Below are positions 21,295 to 21,363 of a stretch of 21,363 bases of DNA, piece after piece. The first letter of the stretch is position 1, and each line of letters opens with the position of its first letter. The position numbers and the translations under genes were made by a program. The notes beneath the pieces were generated by a model, which saw nothing but the letters and a program-made list of their open reading frames with translations, searched no databases and was not told the DNA's origin. The stretch is from Candidatus Methanomethylophilus sp. UBA78 (GTDB lineage Archaea; Thermoplasmatota; Thermoplasmata; Methanomassiliicoccales; Methanomethylophilaceae): the NCBI GenBank assembly GCA_002503545.1, contig DARY01000034.1:47149-68511 (forward strand), in the 5' to 3' direction.

Positions 21295-21363
21295 TCAGAA
21301 CCTTCTTCCGCGGGGCCTGTCTTCGGGCTGGTGCTTCCTGAAGCAGTCCCTGCAGTAGACGGG
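21295..21363 (-). CDS. Zinc-ribbon protein, C-terminal end (runs off right edge)
   Basis: The last 22 codons of a minus-strand gene, ending at TGA 21297-21295: PVYCRDCFRKHQPEDRPR then GRRF. The YCRDCF pair of cysteines with a basic tail is the second half of a CxxC...CxxCF zinc ribbon common in small archaeal and bacterial proteins, where the first CxxC lies about 20 residues earlier, outside the window. Nucleic-acid binding is likely for the basic tail (inference). Function cannot be told from this piece. Confidence 0.65.
   Translation of the reverse strand, partial: PVYCRDCFRKHQPEDRPRGRRF

Overview
The window reads as part of a methanogenic archaeon's chromosome, most likely of the order Methanomassiliicoccales (Thermoplasmatota). 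That placement is an inference from several things: an archaeal-type valyl-tRNA synthetase, a dimeric-type glycyl-tRNA synthetase, archaeal TATA boxes, several apparently leaderless genes, paired CBS-domain and universal-stress genes, 2[4Fe-4S] ferredoxins, and a giant surface protein built from InlB-type, MBG/YDG and beta-helix repeats. All 14 gene ends visible here use TGA. The only in-frame TAG lies inside the giant surface gene, which fits a lineage that decodes TAG as pyrrolysine.

Layout. 1-5884 (all minus strand) is housekeeping and stress related: the N-terminal third of valS; a four-CBS protein with a C-terminal domain resembling ribosome-hibernation factors; and a cluster usp2 - usp1 - CBS protein - glyS, tightly packed from usp1 to glyS, where glyS starts at a TTG inside the stop codon of the CBS gene. 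A metal-dependent amidohydrolase (5901-6923) heads this cluster. Divergent from it are two tandem 54-residue ferredoxins (7123-7475). They converge on a ferredoxin-NADP reductase-like flavoprotein (7733-8668) that lacks the thioredoxin reductase CxxC, so electron carriers and a plausible partner enzyme sit side by side.

8690-9435 carries no conventional gene but is densely structured. It holds a promoter followed by about 210 nt of nested perfect inverted repeats (candidate ncRNA), a leaderless 33-residue single-pass membrane microprotein at 9018-9119, and a strong hairpin. A 10-mer, TCTGGCACAT, recurs in this region and in 7563-7720, mostly in or near the loops of hairpins.

9436-20254 is one giant gene (about 3605 codons) for a secreted, C-terminally anchored surface protein. 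As written it is interrupted twice: a run of seven G where six would keep frame (11476-11482), and an in-frame TAG (15203-15205). Apart from these the reading frame stays open for 10.8 kb. Possible readings are phase variation or sequence error at the G tract, pyrrolysine insertion or readthrough at TAG, or a very young pseudogene.

20340-21207 holds two single-domain pyridoxamine-phosphate-oxidase-like flavin proteins. The right edge cuts a minus-strand zinc-ribbon protein. No CRISPR array, insertion sequence, rRNA or convincing tRNA was seen.
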